Source: Actinomadura latina NBRC 106108 (GTDB lineage: Bacteria > Actinomycetota > Actinomycetes > Streptosporangiales > Streptosporangiaceae). Taken from it: a stretch of DNA of 64,000 nucleotides. The notes under the pieces were generated by a model. The model ran no database searches, had not been told where the DNA came from, and worked only from the letters and a program-made list of their open reading frames with translations. The stretch lies in NCBI RefSeq assembly GCF_001552195.1, contig NZ_BCQS01000003.1, positions 1 to 64,000 of the forward strand, given 5' to 3'. Position 1 is the stretch's first letter. Each line of letters starts with the position of its first letter. Shown piece after piece: positions 47,467 through 57,219 of the stretch. A program made the translations under genes and the position numbers.

Positions 47467-48620
47467 GCACGGGACCAGGACTGGGCCGGCCTGACCGCGC
47501 CGACGAATCCCCCGATGAGCAGCCGTCCGGCCTGGGGGGACCCGGCGTGGACGAGGACGCTCAGGCGCCGTCCACGGGTGGGACGCAGGGAGTTCCGGGC
47601 CCGGGGACCACACCCTCCGGACACGCGATGTGGGGTAACACGACGTCCGGGACCGCGGAGAACGTCGGATATGTTCCGACGAATGCCGGCGCGCATCCGC
47701 CGGGTCCGCGCAAGGGACCGAATCAGGGGGAGTCAGAACTCGTGCGCGAGGCGCTCAAGGACGCCAAGGTTTCACATGAAACAGCGGTGACCGCGCTCAA
47801 GGCCATGTCGGGCCGCAGGGAGCGGGAGTGGCCGCGGCCGGACAGATGCCGCATCATCACCATCGCCAACCAGAAGGGCGGCGTGGGCAAGACCACGAGT
47901 TCGGTGAACCTCGCCGCCTCCCTCGCCATGCACGGTGCGCAGGTGCTCGTGGTCGACCTCGACCCGCAGGGCAACGCGTCCACCGCGCTCGGAGTCGAGC
48001 ACCACGCGGAGATCCCGTCGATCTACGACGTGCTGATCGAGGACATGGCGCTGGCCGACATCGTCGTCAAGGCACCGGAGATCCCCAACCTGTACTGCGC
48101 ACCCGCGACCCTCAACCTTGCGGGCGCCGAGATCGAACTCGTCTCGAAGGTGGCCCGCGAAGCACGGCTTCGGCGGGCGCTGGATGCGTACGAGACCGAA
48201 AAGTTCGATTACGTGCTGATCGACTGTCCGCCTTCACTCGGCCTGCTCACCGTGAACGCGCTTGTCGGCGGAGACGAACTGCTCATCCCCATCCAGTGCG
48301 AGTACTACGCGCTGGAAGGCCTTGGGCAGCTGATCCGCACCGTTGACCTCGTCAAAGCCCATCTCAACCCGAAGCTGAAGGTGTCGACGATCCTGCTCAC
48401 GATGTACGACGCCCGGACGCGCCTTGCCGCGCAGGTCGCCGAGGACGTCCGGAACCACTTCGGGAACGTCGTCCTCAACACGGTGATCCCCCGCAGCGTC
48501 CGTGTTTCGGAAGCTCCGAGCTACGGACAGTCCGTCATGACCTACGACCCCGGTTCGAGCGGCGCGCTCGCCTATAGCGAGGCCGCCTCGGAGATGGCCC
48601 ACGGAGGAGCTGTCCAGTGA
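47463..48620 (+). CDS. parA: Chromosome-partitioning ATPase
   Basis: 385 residues. An unusual ~125-residue disordered N-terminus rich in Gly/Pro precedes the ATPase: Walker [11 protein letters not shown] near 138, [12 protein letters not shown] and [13 protein letters not shown]. It forms gradients on the nucleoid to move ParB-parS complexes. One parS-like site lies within the coding sequence (47768-47783). The GTGA overlap links it to parB. Confidence 0.95.
   Translation: MSTGPGLGRPDRADESPDEQPSGLGGPGVDEDAQAPSTGGTQGVPGPGTTPSGHAMWGNTTSGTAENVGYVPTNAGAHPPGPRKGPNQGESELVREALKDAKVSHETAVTALKAMSGRREREWPRPDRCRIITIANQKGGVGKTTSSVNLAASLAMHGAQVLVVDLDPQGNASTALGVEHHAEIPSIYDVLIEDMALADIVVKAPEIPNLYCAPATLNLAGAEIELVSKVAREARLRRALDAYETEKFDYVLIDCPPSLGLLTVNALVGGDELLIPIQCEYYALEGLGQLIRTVDLVKAHLNPKLKVSTILLTMYDARTRLAAQVAEDVRNHFGNVVLNTVIPRSVRVSEAPSYGQSVMTYDPGSSGALAYSEAASEMAHGGAVQ
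47768..47783. promoter_or_regulatory. parS-like site inside parA
   Basis: Differs from TGTTTCACGTGAAACA at positions 1 and 9 (GTTTCACATGAAACA core). It lies in the segment encoding the disordered N-terminus. Confidence 0.6.
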
Positions 48621-49606
48621 GCCAGCAGCGACGCGGTCTGGGCAAGGGGCTCGGCGCCCTTATCCCCACCGCCCCGCCCCCGCCGACGTCGGACGAACCG
48701 GGCAGCTCGGGCGAGCCCGGGTTCCCTGGTGGGCCCGTCGGGAACGGTGCCGCCCCCGGACCGGCTCTCGAACCGGTCGCCGGCGCCCATTTCGCGGAGC
48801 TGCCCGTCGGGTCCATCACGGTCAACCCCCGCCAGCCGCGCGAGCATTTCGACGAGCAGGCACTGCAGGAGCTCGCCGAGTCGATCAGCATCGTCGGGCT
48901 GCTGCAGCCGATCGTCGTCCGCAAGACCGCGTCGGACGAGCACGACTATGAGCTCATCATGGGTGAACGCCGGTGGCGGGCCTCCAAGATGGCCGGTCTG
49001 GACGTCATCCCGGCGATCGTTCGTGACACCGGCGACAACGATCTGCTCCGTGACGCGCTGATGGAGAACCTCCACCGCCAGCAGCTCAATCCGCTGGAGG
49101 AGGCCGCCGCGTACCAGCAGTTGCTGCAGGACTTCGGTGCCACTCACGAGCAGCTCGCCGGGCGTATCGGCCGGTCGCGTCCGCACATCACCAACACGCT
49201 CCGACTGCTGAACCTGCCGCCCGCCGTCCAGCGCCGGGTGGCCGCAGGCGTCCTGTCCGCCGGTCACGCCCGCGCCCTGCTCTCCCTCGACAGCATCGAG
49301 GCTCAGGAGCATCTGGCACAGCGGATCGTCCAGGAGGGCCTCTCAGTCCGCGCGCTGGAGGAGATGATCGCCCTCCGCGAGGTGGAGGACGAGCCGAAGG
49401 CAGCTCGGCAGGGTCGCCGGAAGAAGCCGGTCGCCCCCGGACTGAAGGAGCTGGCGGACCGGCTCTCCGATCGTTACGAGACCAAGGTCCGCGTCGACAT
49501 GGGCCGCAACAAGGGCAAGATCGTGGTCGAGTTCGCCACACTGGAGGATCTCGACCGCATCATCAAGTCGATGGCCCCGGAAGACGGTGGCGTGGAAGAC
49601 GCCTGA
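48617..49606 (+). CDS. parB: Chromosome-partitioning protein ParB
   Basis: 329 residues from GTG 48617. The N-terminal CTPase domain has the motifs NPRQPREHFDEQALQELAES and MGERRWRASK, then ENLHRQQLNPLEEA. The central HTH domain (EQLAGRIGRSRPHITNTLRL) binds parS. The C-terminal dimerisation part ends KIVVEFATLEDLDRIIK. Several parS-like sites lie within 5 kb. Confidence 0.96.
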   Translation: MSQQRRGLGKGLGALIPTAPPPPTSDEPGSSGEPGFPGGPVGNGAAPGPALEPVAGAHFAELPVGSITVNPRQPREHFDEQALQELAESISIVGLLQPIVVRKTASDEHDYELIMGERRWRASKMAGLDVIPAIVRDTGDNDLLRDALMENLHRQQLNPLEEAAAYQQLLQDFGATHEQLAGRIGRSRPHITNTLRLLNLPPAVQRRVAAGVLSAGHARALLSLDSIEAQEHLAQRIVQEGLSVRALEEMIALREVEDEPKAARQGRRKKPVAPGLKELADRLSDRYETKVRVDMGRNKGKIVVEFATLEDLDRIIKSMAPEDGGVEDA

Positions 49607-49623
49607 CGCCCACCATGCACGAT

Positions 49624-49653
49624 GCGCCCCGGAAGCCTGTGGCTCCGGGGCGC
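49624..49653 (+). terminator. Terminator after parB
   Basis: The 10-bp stem GCGCCCCGGA/TCCGGGGCGC with a small inner GCC/GGC pair, 17 bases after the stop, followed by TTCTC. Confidence 0.75.
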
Positions 49654-49677
49654 TTCTCATCGCGACCGCTCCCCCGA

Positions 49678-49693
49678 TGTTTCCCGTGAAACA
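49678..49693. promoter_or_regulatory. parS-like site downstream of parB
   Basis: One mismatch (C for A at position 7) to TGTTTCACGTGAAACA. Confidence 0.75.
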
Positions 49694-50224
49694 TCCACCG
49701 CGTCCCGCCCTGGCCACCGCCCGAGCACGACACCGTCCTTTCCCCACGGCCCGCGGCGTCCTCAACAACAGCCCCTCCGTCGAAGCGAGTCAGGAGAGCA
49801 GAGGCGCCTTCCTCATCTCTGGAGTCCGCTCAAGAAGAGCAATGGACGTCCTGTACCTGTATCGGGGCCCCAGGCGGTGGCGATGGCGGGCACTGTCGGA
49901 GGGGTGCCAAGGAGGACGCCACAGACGGTTTCGACGATGGCGTCGTCGCGGCCAGCATGGCAACCAACGCCCAGTCGCTCAACCTCACCAGCGGCCGAGG
50001 GGACGTGGATTAACGCGCAGGTGTCCGGTGCTACCGACATCGAGTCCGTGACGGGGAGTCCCTCATCGACGGGCTAAACCAGGAGCCGGCTCAACACCTG
50101 CGCGCCAAGGCCGTCGTCATGGAAAACGGGCTCACCCCCGGCACCAAACACCCTCGCCGCCAACTACCACGTATCCGCCGGCACCGGCCACGGGCTGTTT
50201 CCCTAGGGAGTCCTGAAGCGGTGC

Positions 50225-50240
50225 TGTTTCACGTGAAACG
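50225..50240. promoter_or_regulatory. parS site, 15/16 match
   Basis: Differs from TGTTTCACGTGAAACA only at the last base. It lies within or at the edge of the ABC-transporter remnant. Confidence 0.85.
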
Positions 50241-50269
50241 TCACTGTCCTCCGCCAGAGGTGCTGCACA

Positions 50270-50490
50270 CACTCACGCGGCACCCGGTACAGGTGCGCGA
50301 ACACCTCCAGGTTCTCCCGCGCGGTCAACTCCTCGTCGAGATTGTCGTGTTGCGGGACGACACCCATCACGGCCGGCGCGCGCTTGGACTCATGTGACGT
50401 CGAAGCGCCGAGCGTGCGGATGCTTGCCTCGTCCGCGATCGTCTGCGCAGTCAGCATCTTCATCGACGTCGACTTCCCGGCGCCATCGGA
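50270..50490 (-). pseudogene. ABC-transporter ATPase remnant
   Basis: Reads GAGKSTSMKMLTAQTI (Walker A), then VMGVVPQHDNLDEELTAREN and LEVFAHLYRVPREC, the first ~75 residues after the P-loop of drug-resistance-type (DrrA-like) ATPases. Signature, Walker B and partner permease are absent. Confidence 0.65.
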
Positions 50491-51098
50491 CCGGCACCCC
50501 CTGGCCGTCGGCTGAGGAACACGTACGGACGGACCCACGCCTTATGCGAGCCGGTGCTGGGCGATCCGCAGTTCGGGCCCCGTCGCCGAGGGCGATGGGC
50601 CGTTGGGCGACTCACAAGGCAGGATCTCAGCCTGCATTGCATGCAGGCAGTCCTCATAGTCTCATCGCCGCGACGTTGGGAGCATCGCCTCTGCAAGCGA
50701 TCCGCACCACATCCGCAGCGCCCAGGTGAGTTGCCGGGATTGCTTCCCGCCCTGCCTCGTCCCGGGGTGCGACTACCTCAAGTCGGCCCGACCAGCCCGG
50801 CCCGAGCGTGGGCGACCGCGTGCAGCACCCCTCACTAAGGAGCCCTGCGTAGGCGCCTCGGTCGACGAATCGCCCGGCACCCCGCACGTGTTCGTCCGCG
50901 GCCGGGGCACCGGAGACCGGTTGCTGGGCAACGGGCTTCCTGCACAGCGAAGGGTCGGTGGTTGCGGCACGGGGCCGTGCTCATCCGCTAGAGACACACC
51001 ACGCAGGCAGGGCCAGACCGAGTCAGGCAGGCAACATTGCATCTGCTGGTCCGCCCCGTCCGCGAGGACGAGCCCGAACCCGTCGTGAGACCTTCCCT

Positions 51099-51296
51099 GG
51101 CTGGCTGCGCCAGCGCATCGAAGCGGTGATCTGGACCTTGAAGAACCAGCTCGGGCTGGAACGCCACGCCGCACGCACCACCGAGGGCCTGGGACACGCC
51201 TGTGCCAGCGCATCTGCGCGCTCAACGCCCGCTATCTGGCACAACTGGCTCATCTACGACCCGCTCAAACGGTCACTGGTCGCCTACGACCACTAA
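51099..51296 (+). pseudogene. Transposase C-terminal remnant (IS982/IS5-like)
   Basis: WLRQRIEAVIWTLKNQLGLE and the ending KRSLVAYDH are the C-terminal helix and tail of a DDE transposase common in Streptomyces. A double frameshift is needed to restore the middle (CQRICALNA then IWHNWLI). The catalytic part upstream is gone. Confidence 0.6.
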
Positions 51297-51782
51297 CCAG
51301 AGCACTCAACAACCCCCTTCAACGATCTAGGGGCCGGAGGCCACTTGCAGTAGACCGGTCCGTTGTTGACAGTTGGATCCCAGTTGCTCGTGGGCCGCCG
51401 CGAACACTTTGGCGATGCGGCTGGGGCGCGGCGCCGGGGGTTCTCCCAGACTCATGAGGCCGTCAATGGATGTCGGTTGCCACGCTGCGGTCCTCGAGTG
51501 CCGGATGGGCGTCCGGTAGCCAACCCAGGGGAGCATCTCCTCGCTGACAGGTTGGCCGAGGAGCCGTCGCAGATCTCTGGCGTCAGTGTTCGGTAGATGG
51601 CGGGCGGTTCCACCTGTGCTCAGAGCCTCAGGCGTGCAACTCGTTCCCACGCGGGGGCCGCGCGCGCCACTCGAGCGCGAGCGCCTCTGCCAGATGGCGT
51701 GATTCGCCGGCTCATCGTCATTAGACGACAGGTGAACGTCGCTGAGGCGGGCCATCGGTGGCTTTGTGTTGCGAGGGCCGCT

Positions 51783-52724
51783 TCAGGCTAGGCGGGCGAG
51801 GAGCAGGGACTCGCAGACTTCGCCGAGGTCCAGGCCGGCGACGCTGATGGCGCGGGGGAGGAGACTCGTCTCCGTCATGCCGGGCGCGACGTTGACTTCC
51901 AGGAAGTGGACGTCGCCGTCGGGGGAGACGATGAGGTCGGTCCGGGAGATGTCGCGGAGGCCCAGGGCGCGGTGGGCGGTCACGGCGGCGGACGTGGCGC
52001 GGGCGGCGGCGTCAGGGGTGAGTCGTGCCGGGGTGACGAACTCCGTGTCGCCGGCGTCGTAGCGGGCCGTGTAGTCGTAGAGGCCGCCGGGGGCGACGAT
52101 CTCGACGGCAGGAAGGGCGGTGGGAGTGCCGTCCCGGTCGATGACGCTGACGGAGACTTCGGTGCCGGAGATGTAGCGCTCGATGAGGGCCGCGTCGCCA
52201 TAGGCGAAGCAGCCGACCATGGCGGCCGAAAGTTCGGACGGTTCGCGAACGACAGAGGCACCGAGGGCTGAGCCGCCCCGGGTCGGCTTGACGAACAGAG
52301 GGAGGCCCAGGGCGCTCACGATGCGGTCGAGGACGGAAGCGGCGCCGAGATCGTGGAAGACCTCCTTCGGGAGGGCGACCGACTCGGGCGTGTGAAGGCC
52401 TGCGCGGCGGATGACGGACTTCGCGGTCGGCTTGTCCCACGCGACACGACAGGCGTCCGGGCGGGCGCCGAGATAGGGCACGTCGAGGAGTTCAAGGACG
52501 TCGCGGATCGAGCCGTCCTCACCCGCGGCGCCGTGCAGGACGGGGAAGACGATGTCCGGCGGGTCGTCCGTCAGCGAGTCCAGGAGCGTCGCGTCGGCGT
52601 CGCGTAGTTCGACCGGGATGTCGCGGGCGCGCAGCGCGTCGGTGACGCGTCGGCCGGACCGGAGCGACACCTCGCGCTCATACGACAGCCCCCCGGCAAG
52701 GACGACGACATGTCCGAGTTCCAC
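51783..52724 (-). CDS. ddl: D-alanine--D-alanine ligase family protein
   Basis: 313 residues from GTG 52724 after AAGGGGGG. ATP-grasp features: GGLSYEREVSLRSGRRV in the N-terminal lobe, HGAAGEDGSIRDVLELL, FVKPTRGGSALGASVV and the metal-binding end FLEVNVAPGMTETSLLP. It makes the D-Ala-D-Ala dipeptide for peptidoglycan. HGAAGEDG replaces the usual HGxxGEDG with little change. It may be one of two Ddl copies in the genome, as is common in actinomycetes. Confidence 0.88.
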   Translation of the reverse strand: MELGHVVVLAGGLSYEREVSLRSGRRVTDALRARDIPVELRDADATLLDSLTDDPPDIVFPVLHGAAGEDGSIRDVLELLDVPYLGARPDACRVAWDKPTAKSVIRRAGLHTPESVALPKEVFHDLGAASVLDRIVSALGLPLFVKPTRGGSALGASVVREPSELSAAMVGCFAYGDAALIERYISGTEVSVSVIDRDGTPTALPAVEIVAPGGLYDYTARYDAGDTEFVTPARLTPDAAARATSAAVTAHRALGLRDISRTDLIVSPDGDVHFLEVNVAPGMTETSLLPRAISVAGLDLGEVCESLLLARLA

Positions 52725-52782
52725 CGCGCTGCCCCCCTTGGATGATGTCGTGCGCGCCCGCCAACGAGCACCGGCGGGCGCG

Positions 52783-52798
52783 CGTTTCACGTGAAACC
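52783..52798. promoter_or_regulatory. parS site between ddl and the aminotransferase gene
   Basis: The 14-base core GTTTCACGTGAAAC is perfect; only the outermost bases differ from the consensus. It straddles the space just before the aminotransferase stop. Confidence 0.85.
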
Positions 52799-52799
52799 T

Positions 52800-54092
52800 T
52801 CAGACGACGTCCGGCCCCGGCGCCTGGATACCGGTGGACCCGCCGCCGACGGAGCCGCCGAACATGTCGCGGAGGCCGATCTCCTTCTCGACCACCGTCG
52901 CGAGCCGCCGGATGCCCTCCCGGATCCGGTGCGGTTCGGGGAAGCAGTACGACAGCCGCATGTGTCGATGCCCGGTGCCGTCCGCGTAGAAGCCCGTGCC
53001 GGGGACGTAGGCGACCCGTTCGGCGATCGCGCGCGGAGCCATCGCTTTGGCGTCGAGGCCCTCGGGAAGTGTCAGCCAGACGAAGAAACCGCCGGCGGGA
53101 CGCGTCCACGTACAACCTTCCGGCATGAGCTGGTCAAGGGACTCCAGCATCGCGTCACGGCGCGCCCGGTACAGCTCGCGGAAACCCTTGATCTGCTCCC
53201 GCCACGGCTGAGTGGCGAGGTATTCACGGACGGCGAGTTGCGAGAAGTTCGACGGGCACAGGATCGCGGACTCGGCGGCCAGGACGAGCTTGGCCCGCAC
53301 CGCGTGCGGCGCGAGCACCCAGCCGACGCGGAGGCCGGACGCGATCGTCTTGGAGAACGAGCCGAGGTAGAGGACGCGTTCCGAGTCGTCCGCGCGCAGG
53401 GCACGCATGGGCTCGCCGTCGAAGCCGAGCAGCCCGTACGGATTGTCCTCGACGATCAGGACGTCATACTCGGCGCAGATTTCGAGGATCTGGGCGCGGC
53501 GTGCCGTGGTGAGCGTGACGCCCGCTGGGTTCTGGAACGTCGGCACCGTGTAGAGGAACTTGACGCTGCGCCCCTGCGCGCGGAGCGACGAGAGGGTCTC
53601 GCGGAGCGCGGACGGGATGAGCCCGCCCTCGTCCAGCGGCACGTGCACGACGTCGGCCTGGTAGGACGCGAACGTGCCGAGCGCGCCGACGTAGGACGGG
53701 GCCTCGGCGAGGACGACGTCGCCTGGGTCCACGAAGATCTTGGTGATGAGGTCGAGGGCCTGCTGCGCGCCGACTGTGACGACCACGTCGTCCGGCGACG
53801 CGTGAACGCCTTCCAGGGACATGACCTCGCAGATGTGCTCGCGGAGCAGTTCGTCCCCCTGCGCGGAACCGTACTGCAGCACCTCGGCGCCCTTGCCGGC
53901 GACCAGGTCGCCGATCATCTGCCCGACGGCGTCGAGGGGAAGCGCCGAAACGTACGGCGCACCGCCCGCGAGCGAGACGATCTCCGGGCGGGCGACCATC
54001 GCGAACAGAGCCCGGATCTCGGACGGCACCATGCCGGCGGCGCGGGCGGCGTAGCGATCGGCGTAGACGTCCGTACGCGAATGCTGTTCCAC
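52800..54092 (-). CDS. PLP-dependent aminotransferase, fold type I
   Basis: 430 residues from GTG 54092 after GGAGG. The PLP-lysine lies in LGSFSKTIASGLRVGW; other marks are VTVGAQQALDLITKIFVDPG, YTVPTFQNPAGVTLT and EDNPYGLLGFDGEP. The sequence is of the 2-aminoadipate/MocR-like class without the HTH domain. The substrate is unknown. Neighbourhood near parB and ddl is often seen in Streptosporangiales-type genomes. Confidence 0.88.
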   Translation of the reverse strand: MEQHSRTDVYADRYAARAAGMVPSEIRALFAMVARPEIVSLAGGAPYVSALPLDAVGQMIGDLVAGKGAEVLQYGSAQGDELLREHICEVMSLEGVHASPDDVVVTVGAQQALDLITKIFVDPGDVVLAEAPSYVGALGTFASYQADVVHVPLDEGGLIPSALRETLSSLRAQGRSVKFLYTVPTFQNPAGVTLTTARRAQILEICAEYDVLIVEDNPYGLLGFDGEPMRALRADDSERVLYLGSFSKTIASGLRVGWVLAPHAVRAKLVLAAESAILCPSNFSQLAVREYLATQPWREQIKGFRELYRARRDAMLESLDQLMPEGCTWTRPAGGFFVWLTLPEGLDAKAMAPRAIAERVAYVPGTGFYADGTGHRHMRLSYCFPEPHRIREGIRRLATVVEKEIGLRDMFGGSVGGGSTGIQAPGPDVV

Positions 54093-54293
54093 GAGGCACC
54101 TCCGAGGTGTGATGGCTTCCCTGCAAACTACGGCATGGCCGCCGCGCAGGACTGTTTCGGGTGTGGCGCGGCGCCCAGTTGGGGAGACTCCTGTCCGATA
54201 CGATGCCCGCGGGTCCCGGTTGGTTGCCGGGAAGTTCCGCCGCCACGGGTTCCAGGCCGGCGGGCGAGGATCGCAACAGGGGGTGCCGACCCG

Positions 54294-54911
54294 GTGTCGC
54301 GTCGTCTCGTCAACATCACGCTGGACAATCTCGATGATCTGCCGCGCCGCTGCCGCGGCTGCGTGTTCTGGGAACTGGACCCGGTCAGCCGGGACCGCGC
54401 CCTGGAGAGCGGCGACTCGGGGTTGGAGAAGGAGGCGTGGATCTCCTCGACGCTGCTGGAGTGGGGCAGCTGCGGCAAGATCGCGTACGTGGACAACGTT
54501 CCGGCGGGCTTCGTGATGTACGCGCCGCCGCTGTACGTGCCGCGCTCGGTGGCGTTTCCGACGAGTCCGGTCAGCGCGGACGCGGTGCTGCTGATGACCG
54601 CGCACATCCTGCCGGAGTTCGCGGGCGGCGGCCTCGGCCGGATGCTCGTCCAGGGCGTCGCCAAGGACCTCACCCGGCGCGCAGTGAAGGCGATCGAGGC
54701 CTTCGGGGACCTGAAGGGCGAGGACGGCGGGTGCATGGTGCCCGCCGACTATCTGCTGTCGGTCGGGTTCAAGACCGTCCGGCCGCACCACCGGTATCCG
54801 CGACTGCGGCTGGAGTTGAAGTCTGCCCTGTCGTGGCGTGAGGACGTCGAGGTGGCCCTAGAGCGGCTGCTGGGCTCCATGACCCCGGAGGGGGCGCTAC
54901 GACCGGTCTGA
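54294..54911 (+). CDS. GNAT-family N-acetyltransferase
   Basis: 205 residues from GTG 54294 after AGGGGGTG. The N-terminus LVNITLDNLDDLPRRCRGCV FWELD is a conserved actinobacterial opening with a Cys pair, then the acetyl-CoA site in HILPEFAGGGLGRMLVQGV and a C-terminal GFKTVRPHHRYPRLRLEL. Divergent from the aminotransferase gene, convergent with trxA. Role unknown. Confidence 0.8.
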   Translation: MSRRLVNITLDNLDDLPRRCRGCVFWELDPVSRDRALESGDSGLEKEAWISSTLLEWGSCGKIAYVDNVPAGFVMYAPPLYVPRSVAFPTSPVSADAVLLMTAHILPEFAGGGLGRMLVQGVAKDLTRRAVKAIEAFGDLKGEDGGCMVPADYLLSVGFKTVRPHHRYPRLRLELKSALSWREDVEVALERLLGSMTPEGALRPV

Positions 54912-54934
54912 GGGGATCTGAGGGGCTTTGACGC

Positions 54935-54970
54935 GTGCGGCCCGCACTCCAGGCGGAGTGCGGGCCGCAC
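54935..54970. terminator. 16-bp hairpin between convergent genes
   Basis: A perfect 16-bp stem (54935-54950 with 54955-54970) and a four-base loop, centred between the GNAT and trxA stops. It probably serves both directions. Confidence 0.85.
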
Positions 54971-55004
54971 GATTTCGCGCTCGGCGCGGAAGGCGGGAGG
55001 CGGC

Positions 55005-55319
55005 TCAGATGAACTCGGCCAGATCCCGCAGCAGGGCGGCCTTCGGCTTGGCGCCCATGATCTGCTTCACGACCTCGCCGTCCTTGTAGATGTTCATCGT
55101 CGGGATCCGCATGATGTCGTACTTCTGCGGCACCTGCGGGTTCTCATCGATGTTCATCTTCACGATGTCGATCTTGTCGCCGTGCTCCTTGGAGATCTCC
55201 TCCAGGATCGGCGCCACCATCCGGCACGGGCCGCACCACTCGGCCCAGAAGTCGACGAGGACGGGCTTGTCGCTGTCGAGCACCTCGGTCGCGAAGTCGG
55301 CGTCCGTCACGGCTTTCAT
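55005..55319 (-). CDS. trxA: Thioredoxin
   Basis: 104 residues. Active site WCGPC at residues 28-32, with the DFWAEWCGPCRMVAPILEEI context and cis-Pro in MRIPTMNIY. Reduces protein disulfides with electrons from TrxB. It lies downstream of trxB on the same strand, but about 0.8 kb apart. Confidence 0.96.
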   Translation of the reverse strand: MKAVTDADFATEVLDSDKPVLVDFWAEWCGPCRMVAPILEEISKEHGDKIDIVKMNIDENPQVPQKYDIMRIPTMNIYKDGEVVKQIMGAKPKAALLRDLAEFI

Positions 55320-56125
55320 GGTTCTCCTTCTGCTGCTCTCACGCGGCGGGCCCTCACCCGGTGACGCCCGCCGTTCATTCGTACGTTCCCACCGGCCGAC
55401 CGTGACTGATCACGGCCCAATCCTCGCCCGGCCCGCCCCCGTGCCCGCAGTCATCCGGCGTCTCCGGGCCACTTCGCGCCCCGGGCCCACTCCGCACCCC
55501 ACTACTCCGCACCCCCGGGCTACTCCAGATCTCTGGATCACTCCACCACCGGCCGAGCCTTTGTCCGGCCCAACCGTCGCGGCCCAACCGTCGCGCGGCT
55601 GAGACTCTGCGCCCACGGTCAGTCCGCCATCGGGCCGAGCCTTCGCACGGTCGAGCACTGCGCGGCCCGCTGCCGGACCGCGCCGCTGACCCGCTGCCCG
55701 GCTGAGCCGCCGTATTGGCTGGTTCGTCGTCATGGCTTGTTCGCTGGGGTCGATACCAGCTTGCCGGTCGCTCTCGAACGGCCGAGCGCGTAGGTCGGCT
55801 GGTCGGCAGCGTCACCCTTTCGCCTCCCGGTCCGTCGATACCGCCGGCCGACCCGATCAATGCCGGACGAGGGAACCATGGCCTGGTCGGTCTGCCGGTC
55901 GAGCGAGCGGGTCGCGCTGATCCATTGCCTTAAAGGGACAGACGGTTGGTGGTGCACTCGTCCGGTCGGACCGGACCGGTCCGACCGGTGCGTCAGCAGA
56001 TTCGCCCGGCCGGCCGGGCGAAACGTCCGCCTCGCCGAGATCGTCCAGCCCATCGAAAGCGCCGACCGGCCCAATCAACGCGGACAAGCAGGAGAGCCGG
56101 TTAGGCGAAGAGGCGATGGATCGGA
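55320..56125. other. Unusually long trxB-trxA spacer
   Basis: About 0.8 kb with no recognisable gene. It is rich in CTCCGCACCCC and CCGACCGG words. A perfect 11-bp inverted repeat (55962-55972 with 55978-55988, five-base loop) lies inside. Open frames on both strands look non-coding. Confidence 0.55.
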
Positions 56126-57079
56126 TCAGGCCTGCGGGACGGTTTCGGCGGCGTCCTGGTCCTGGAGCCAGCGTTCGGCGTCGATGGCGGCCGAGCAGCC
56201 GCTGCCCGCCGCGGTGATCGCCTGCCGGTAGATGTGGTCCACCACGTCACCGCACGCGAACACCCCCGGGATCTTCGTCCGCGTCGTCGGGGCGTCCACC
56301 AGCAGGTAGCCGTCGGTGTCGGTCTCCAGCTGACCGGCGAACAGCTCACTGCGCGGATCGTGGCCGATCGCAATGAAGAGCCCGGTGATCTCCAGCGAAG
56401 ACTCGGCTCCCGTCTTGATGTTCCGCACGGTCACACCGGTCACCCGGTCGTCGCCCTGAATGGAGGCGACCTCGCTGTCCCAGAGGAACCGGATCTTGTC
56501 GTTGGCGAACGCCCGATCCTGCATGATCTTGGACGCGCGCAGCTCGTCCCGCCGGTGGATCACGGTGACCGACCTGGCGAACTTGGTCAGGAAGATCGCC
56601 TCCTCCATCGCGGTGTCGCCGCCGCCCACGACGGCGATGTCCTGCTCGCGGAAGAAGAACCCGTCACAGGTCGCGCACCACGACACGCCCCGGCCCGACA
56701 GCCGCTTCTCGTCCGGCAGGCCCAGTTCCCGGTAGCCCGACCCGGTCGCCACGATGACCGACTTGGCCAGGTAGGTCTCGTCCCCGACCTTCACGACCTT
56801 GGGGTCCGCGGTCAGGTCGACCTCGGTGACGTCGTCGGTGATCAGCTCGGCGCCGAACCGCTCGGCCTGCTTGCGCAGGTTGTCCATGAGGTCCGGGCCC
56901 ATAATGCCGTCGGGGAAGCCAGGGAAGTTCTCGACGTCAGTGGTGTTCATCAGCGCACCACCCGCCGTCACAGACCCCTCGAACACCAGCGGCTTCAGGT
57001 CACCGCGCGCCGCGTAGACGGCGGCCGTGTAGCCCGCGGGGCCGGACCCGATGACGATGACGTTACGGACGTCGCTCAC
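56126..57079 (-). CDS. trxB: Thioredoxin-disulfide reductase
   Basis: 317 residues from GTG 57079 after GAGGAG. FAD loop [16 protein letters not shown] near 9-24, redox pair WCATCDG near 133-139, NADPH loop [11 protein letters not shown], and the C-terminal FAD motif [18 protein letters not shown]. It reduces TrxA using NADPH. The ORF remains open upstream but family homology begins at the GTG. Confidence 0.95.
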   Translation of the reverse strand: MSDVRNVIVIGSGPAGYTAAVYAARGDLKPLVFEGSVTAGGALMNTTDVENFPGFPDGIMGPDLMDNLRKQAERFGAELITDDVTEVDLTADPKVVKVGDETYLAKSVIVATGSGYRELGLPDEKRLSGRGVSWCATCDGFFFREQDIAVVGGGDTAMEEAIFLTKFARSVTVIHRRDELRASKIMQDRAFANDKIRFLWDSEVASIQGDDRVTGVTVRNIKTGAESSLEITGLFIAIGHDPRSELFAGQLETDTDGYLLVDAPTTRTKIPGVFACGDVVDHIYRQAITAAGSGCSAAIDAERWLQDQDAAETVPQA

Positions 57080-57219
57080 TGTTCTGCGCCTCTCCTCGTT
57101 GGCCGTCGGTGCCGCACGGCCCGGCCTGCCAGTCGCATCAACCGATCCTAGGCCCCGAGGATTCCCGGGACCCCTCGACCAGCCGTCCACCAGGCTCTAT
57201 CCCCTCTAGGGTGTTGTGC

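Larger units (their letters stand above)
49694..51782. other. Decayed 2-kb stretch between parB and ddl
   Basis: No intact gene. It holds an ABC-transporter ATPase remnant, a transposase C-terminal remnant and a parS site, described separately. The remaining parts (49700-50200, 50500-51090, 51300-51780) carry open frames of unnatural composition and no recognisable domain. Confidence 0.6.

Noticed and set aside
51327..51755. 142-codon minus-strand frame before ddl
   Set aside because: No recognisable motif, no ribosome site, and it lies among transposase and transporter debris.
55380..56100. Genes in the trxB-trxA spacer
   Set aside because: Frames on both strands are Arg/Ser/Gly/Pro-rich, lack ribosome sites and show no domain.
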